Source: Firmicutes bacterium UBA1422
GTDB lineage: Bacteria > Bacillota > Clostridia > Peptostreptococcales > Anaerovoracaceae
Length of the DNA: 35,258 nucleotides
NCBI GenBank assembly: GCA_002304835.1
Contig: DBPK01000001.1
Coordinates: forward strand, 57,993 to 93,250
Direction of reading: 5' to 3'
Part shown: one piece after another, positions 31,553-35,258 of the stretch
How positions within the stretch are numbered: position 1 is the stretch's first letter
Layout: the number at the start of each line of letters is the position of its first letter
Position numbers and translations under genes: made by a program
The notes under the pieces: generated by a model
Databases searched by the model: none
Seen by the model: the letters and a program-made list of their open reading frames with translations, nothing else
Told to the model about the DNA's origin: nothing

Positions 31553-32761
31553 ATGAAAGTATTAGTTATCAACTGTGGCAGTTCGTCGCTCAAATATCAG
31601 GTCCTTGACATGGATGGTGAGATCCTGATGGCCAAGGGCCTGGTAGAAAGAATCGGACTTGATGGTTCAGCCATAAAACACGAAAAAGTGGGTCAGGATA
31701 AATTCGTAAACGAAACGCCCATGAAAGACCACAAAGAAGCCATAAAACAGGTCCTTGATGTCATAGTTGATCAGGAACACGGAGTTCTCAAAAGCATGGC
31801 AGAAATAGGAGCAGTCGGACACAGGGTCGTACATGCCGGAGAAAAATATGCCAGTTCAGTAACGATCACCGAGGACGTAATAAAGGCACTTGAAGAGTGC
31901 GTTGAGCTTGCTCCTTTACATAATCCCCCCAATCTTCTGGGTATCAATGCCTGCAAGGAACTCATGCCGGATATTCCCATGGTAGGAGTGTTTGACACAG
32001 CCTTTCATCAGACCATGCCTCCCGAATCATATATTTATGCGATACCATACGACTATTACACGAAATACGGCATAAGAAGGTACGGCTTTCACGGAACCAG
32101 CCATAAATATGTAGCACAAAGAGCTTCAGAGATATTGAATGTGGATATCAAAGATTTGAAGATAATAACATGCCATCTTGGAAACGGAGCATCGCTTTCC
32201 GCCATCAAAAGAGGTAAGTGTATAGACACATCCATGGGATTCACACCTCTTGAAGGACTGGTAATGGGGACCCGCTGCGGCGACCTGGATCCGGCCATTG
32301 TAAGTTATATAAGAGAAAAAGAAAATCTTCCCTTTGGACAAGTAAATGAAATATTAAACAAAAAGTCAGGCGTTTTGGGCATATCCGGTGTATCCAGTGA
32401 CTTCCGGGATCTGGAAGATGCTGCGGCCGAAGGAAATGAAAGAGCGCAACTGGCTTTGAAAGTTTTTTCACATAGAGTAAGATTCTATATAGGTGCATAC
32501 ATAGCAGAGATGAACGGTGTAGATGCAATAGTATTTACTGCAGGTCTGGGCGAAAACAGCATAAACATGAGAGATATAATATGCAATGACCTTGGTAATC
32601 TTGGCGTAAAACTCGATCTTGTGAAGAACAGGATCAGGGGCAAGGAAGCCATAATTTCCAGAGATGATTCGCCGGTCAAGGTTATACTGATACCCACCAA
32701 CGAAGAGCTTATGATCGCCAGAGATACTGTTGATATCATAGCAGGAAAAACGAAAAAGTAA
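31553..32761 (+). CDS. ackA: Acetate kinase
   Basis: 402 residues, standard length. MKVLVINCGSSSLKYQ is the family N-terminus (phosphate-binding loop); GHRVVHAGE, MPPESYIYAIPYDYY, RRYGFHGTSHKYV, CHLGNGASLSAI, MGFTPLEGLVMGTRCGDLDP split at the GLVMGT turn and FTAGLGENS are all family blocks, with catalytic Asn, Arg and Asp/Glu positions kept. It converts acetyl phosphate and ADP to acetate and ATP. ATG 31553 is chosen as it follows ACGGAGGA; the frame opens at 31517 without a ribosome site. Phosphotransacetylase is not adjacent, and the yceD gene that often follows ackA is missing. Confidence 0.98.
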   Translation: MKVLVINCGSSSLKYQVLDMDGEILMAKGLVERIGLDGSAIKHEKVGQDKFVNETPMKDHKEAIKQVLDVIVDQEHGVLKSMAEIGAVGHRVVHAGEKYASSVTITEDVIKALEECVELAPLHNPPNLLGINACKELMPDIPMVGVFDTAFHQTMPPESYIYAIPYDYYTKYGIRRYGFHGTSHKYVAQRASEILNVDIKDLKIITCHLGNGASLSAIKRGKCIDTSMGFTPLEGLVMGTRCGDLDPAIVSYIREKENLPFGQVNEILNKKSGVLGISGVSSDFRDLEDAAAEGNERAQLALKVFSHRVRFYIGAYIAEMNGVDAIVFTAGLGENSINMRDIICNDLGNLGVKLDLVKNRIRGKEAIISRDDSPVKVILIPTNEELMIARDTVDIIAGKTKK

Positions 32762-32832
32762 GTACCGGCAGTGGTAATACAAGCACCATCCGGGATCATA
32801 AAAATGGCAGATGCAAAAAATCTGCAGAGATA

Positions 32833-34833
32833 ATGAAAATGTTAAGATCAGGGGAAAAGAGAATCAAAAAAACTTTATCTGCAAAAGCAGGTCCGGTTAT
32901 TGTAATGTTATTTTTGGCGGCGGCATTGATCATGCCGCCCCTTCAGGTTTTTGCTGATACTCAGACATACACAAAGATCATAACAACTGCCGAAGCAGAA
33001 GACAGTTCAGAAAACAATGGTACAGGAACAAGTGAAGATACTTCAGAAAGCGGTGTAACAGGATCAAGCGACGGGATCTCAGAAGAAAGAGAAACTCCGG
33101 AAAACAGCGGTACCTCCCAAAACGATGGAACTTCGGAAGAAAGCGGAACTGAGGTAAATGACAAAAGCGCAGCAAACAATGATGATCAGGGGCCTTCAGG
33201 AATCGACCTTTCCGAAGCAAGATCATACGCAGCGGGCTTTTCCCCCTCGGCTATCCAACGTTTTGACATAAGTTATGACGATGAGACCGGCTATGAGATC
33301 TTGACTGTAAGGACCGATAATCTGCCTTCTTCTCCTGAAGGGGACAACATATACTATAATCTGGAGGCCGCTCTTTTGAAAGCGAAAACAGACGGCATGA
33401 CAAGGCCCTGCAAAGTGATTGTTCCCCCGGGAAACTACATAACAAAAACGGTGGACTCCACAGAAGGCACAGCTTTTGAAAGGGAAACAAACGGAATACT
33501 CCATATCCACAGCAACACATGGCTTTATGCCAAAGGGGCTGTAATAAAAAGGATAGGCGATGGAGGGATGCTCAAATGCGGCTATCAAAGTGAGCAGGAA
33601 ACCTCAGCATTTATTTACAGGAACATAAAGGTGGAAGGCGGCACATGGGATGCCAACGGGAAAAACGCCACCAGAAACTGCTGTACATTCAGATTCGGCC
33701 ATGCAACAAATGTTACAGTAAAAGATCTGCAGATCCTTAACAACAGGGGGTCTCATCATTTGGAACTTGGCGCGACAAACGGTGTGACTGTTACAGGATG
33801 CACTTTCAAAGGCCATCACAATTACCTCACCTCCGGGCAGGAGGCCATACAGATAGATGCTGCAATAAGCCAGCAAGCTCTACCGGATTATTATTCAAAC
33901 GGCGCAGTTTCAAAAAATATAAACATAAGCGGGAACCGTTTCGAAAAGGTTTTTGCCGGAGTGGGGAGCCATAATTATATAAAAGGAAAACCTTATACGG
34001 GAATAACCATCAAAGGAAACACTTTTTATGATATAAGCCGTTATGCGGTATACACCGAAAGATACGAAGGAGCTGATATAAGCGGAAACAGCATCAGCAG
34101 CAGGAGCAGGGGCATGATATTCTATTACGGCACAAGCAACTGCAGGATAAGCGGTAACAGTATAGATCTTTGGAGCTCAAAGAAAAGCAATAAATGCTCA
34201 TACGGTCTGAATATAAGGTATAATTGTAGTGGCAATACTATTTCAGGTAATACTGTAAAAAATGTCAACAATGAAGGGATCCTGTTATACGGAGGAAACA
34301 CTAAAAACAAAATTTACGGAAATTCGGTTTCGGGCAGCAACAAAAGCGGGATATGCATTTCCGGAGGCAAAAGTAACATAGTAGAAAAAAATGTCATAAA
34401 AAGTAACAAAAGTTATGGATTATATATAAAAAGCAAGGCTTCAGATACTAAAGTACAAAAGAACAAAATATCATACAACAAAAACTGTGGCATATATGTC
34501 AGCGGCAAGTCAAAAGTCAGTAAGCTTTCGGGCAATAATCTTACAATGAACAAGAAAAGTGAGATCTACATAGTAAAGAAGAGCAAAGCCCCTGCCGGAT
34601 CTTTCTCACGGATCACCATAAAAAAAGCAGAGAAAAAAGTGATAACGGGGAAATGCCAAAAAAGCAGGACAATAAAAGCAGCGAAAGGCACAAAGGTTAT
34701 AGGAAAAGCCAAGGCAAAAAAGAATAAGACATTCAAAATCAAGATAAAAAGCAAGAAGAAGGGCACAGAAATCAAATTATGGACTGCAGACAAGAAAGGC
34801 AACAAGGCAATAAGATATGTTAAAATCAAATAG
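32833..34833 (+). CDS. Secreted right-handed beta-helix protein
   Basis: 666 residues. A signal peptide with a hydrophobic core at about 21-35 is probably cut after Ala41. Residues 57-118 form a Ser/Thr/Glu/Gly/Asn-rich linker. A pectate lyase-like parallel beta-helix occupies about 160-590, visible as repeated ISGNSI, ISGNTV, IYGNSVSG turns with conserved Asn and Gly. The last 75 residues are very lysine-rich and read like a bacterial Ig-type domain (ITGKCQKSRTI...GTEIKLWTADKKGNKA). Such folds bind or cleave polysaccharides; no catalytic residues could be assigned. The ribosome site is weak. It lies 71 bases after ackA without a clear terminator between, where yceD is expected, so it seems an insertion into a conserved block. 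Confidence 0.87.
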   Translation: MKMLRSGEKRIKKTLSAKAGPVIVMLFLAAALIMPPLQVFADTQTYTKIITTAEAEDSSENNGTGTSEDTSESGVTGSSDGISEERETPENSGTSQNDGTSEESGTEVNDKSAANNDDQGPSGIDLSEARSYAAGFSPSAIQRFDISYDDETGYEILTVRTDNLPSSPEGDNIYYNLEAALLKAKTDGMTRPCKVIVPPGNYITKTVDSTEGTAFERETNGILHIHSNTWLYAKGAVIKRIGDGGMLKCGYQSEQETSAFIYRNIKVEGGTWDANGKNATRNCCTFRFGHATNVTVKDLQILNNRGSHHLELGATNGVTVTGCTFKGHHNYLTSGQEAIQIDAAISQQALPDYYSNGAVSKNINISGNRFEKVFAGVGSHNYIKGKPYTGITIKGNTFYDISRYAVYTERYEGADISGNSISSRSRGMIFYYGTSNCRISGNSIDLWSSKKSNKCSYGLNIRYNCSGNTISGNTVKNVNNEGILLYGGNTKNKIYGNSVSGSNKSGICISGGKSNIVEKNVIKSNKSYGLYIKSKASDTKVQKNKISYNKNCGIYVSGKSKVSKLSGNNLTMNKKSEIYIVKKSKAPAGSFSRITIKKAEKKVITGKCQKSRTIKAAKGTKVIGKAKAKKNKTFKIKIKSKKKGTEIKLWTADKKGNKAIRYVKIK

Positions 34834-34836
34834 TTG

Positions 34837-34866
34837 TTGACAAGAGAAGGCTGCAAAGGATATAAT
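34837..34866 (+). promoter_or_regulatory. rpmF promoter
   Basis: TTGACA (34837-34842), 18 bases, TATAAT (34861-34866), 43 bases before the rpmF start. Both boxes are consensus. Confidence 0.85.
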
Positions 34867-34909
34867 CTTAACGTTGCGAATTTAACAAATGAAGAAGGAG
34901 GTGCAGAAA

Positions 34910-35092
34910 ATGGCAGTACCCAAGAGGAAAACATCAAAGGCAAAAAGAAATTCAAGGCAGGCAGCTAACATGAAGATGAGCGAGCCCGGACTTTCCATAT
35001 GTCCACAGTGTCATGAACCTAAACTTCCGCACAGAGTTTGTCCAAACTGCAACTATTACGACGGAAAAGAAGTCATTTCAAGCGAAAAATAG
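34910..35092 (+). CDS. rpmF: 50S ribosomal protein L32
   Basis: 60 residues. MAVPKRKTSKAKRNSRQAAN is the invariant L32 start, and CPQC...CPNC forms the zinc site of the zinc-containing version. L32 is a small protein of the large ribosomal subunit. ATG 34910 follows AAGGAGGTG at ideal spacing; the upstream ATG 34889 lies before the ribosome site. In many bacteria yceD precedes rpmF and the fatty acid gene plsX follows; yceD is missing here and the window ends before the next gene. Confidence 0.98.
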   Translation: MAVPKRKTSKAKRNSRQAANMKMSEPGLSICPQCHEPKLPHRVCPNCNYYDGKEVISSEK

Positions 35093-35207
35093 AAAAAGCA
35101 AAACATAAAGCAGAAAGACAGAAAACATTAAGACAAAGGCGGAACAGGCAGCTTATGGCAACAGCGCAAAGCTGATCGACATGAAAAATAAAAAAATGAC
35201 AGAAATC

Positions 35208-35247
35208 AAAAGCGGTCCTTTTTATCAAAAGAGCCGCTTTTTTATTT
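35208..35247 (+). terminator. Terminator after rpmF
   Basis: AAAAGCGG (35208-35215) pairs with CCGCTTTT (35234-35241); the inner bases add CTTTT/AAAAG, and TT plus an AT-rich tail follow. Confidence 0.85.
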
Positions 35248-35258
35248 ATTTTATGAGG

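Noticed and set aside
32807..32825. GCAGAT/ATCTGC hairpin after ackA as a terminator
   Set aside because: Only six pairs and no T-run follows; too weak to call.

Overview
The window looks like chromosome of a low-to-mid GC Gram-positive anaerobe of the class Clostridia. The evidence is the conserved block rpmB - Asp23 protein - recG - rsmD - coaD - coiled-coil protein - tmcAL - ackA - rpmF, strong AAGGAGG ribosome sites, TTG/GTG starts and sigma-A promoters. No rRNA, tRNA, phage, insertion sequence or CRISPR array was seen. A family-level assignment cannot be made by eye.

Layout. 1-2366: small accessory genes on the plus strand (GNAT, flavodoxin, DUF3795, DUF7000-like, GNAT). 2402-4792: a TetR-controlled ABC exporter operon behind a duplicated promoter-operator. 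4890-6661 (minus strand): a PadR regulator with a FetA/FetB-type ABC exporter. 6872-10006: a short-chain dehydrogenase, then katG as a single-gene unit. 10203-17498: a DUF4491 membrane protein, then a four-gene run of hybrid sensor kinase, REC-PAS-EAL c-di-GMP phosphodiesterase, ApbE flavin transferase and a membrane FMN-binding protein. 17563-18981 (minus): a lipoprotein that appears to be a PepD/M20C peptidase with every metal ligand lost. 19245-25903: the housekeeping block. 25904-31440: an accessory segment with a repeat-rich non-coding region, a PD-(D/E)XK-like protein and a two-gene flavoenzyme operon. 31446-35258: ackA, a secreted beta-helix protein and rpmF.

The main unexplained signal is local tandem duplication. 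Short arrays (9, 10, 15, 17, 27, 28, 33 and 36 bp units) occur in spacers, in leaders of strong promoters, and in frame inside enzymes (TmcAL and both flavoenzymes; RecG carries comparable non-repetitive hydrophilic inserts). Several duplicated units are expression signals: the TetR-operon promoter-operator, the Asp23 ribosome site and start, the ackA leader, and most strikingly a 36-bp unit before and inside the 29164-31368 gene in which nearly every copy has its own Shine-Dalgarno-like sequence and in-frame ATG. Two strong promoters (19245 and 26311) drive roughly 300-400 nt leaders containing CA-rich repeats, which could be undescribed RNAs.

All family assignments are by eye from motifs and remembered family sequences; no search was run.
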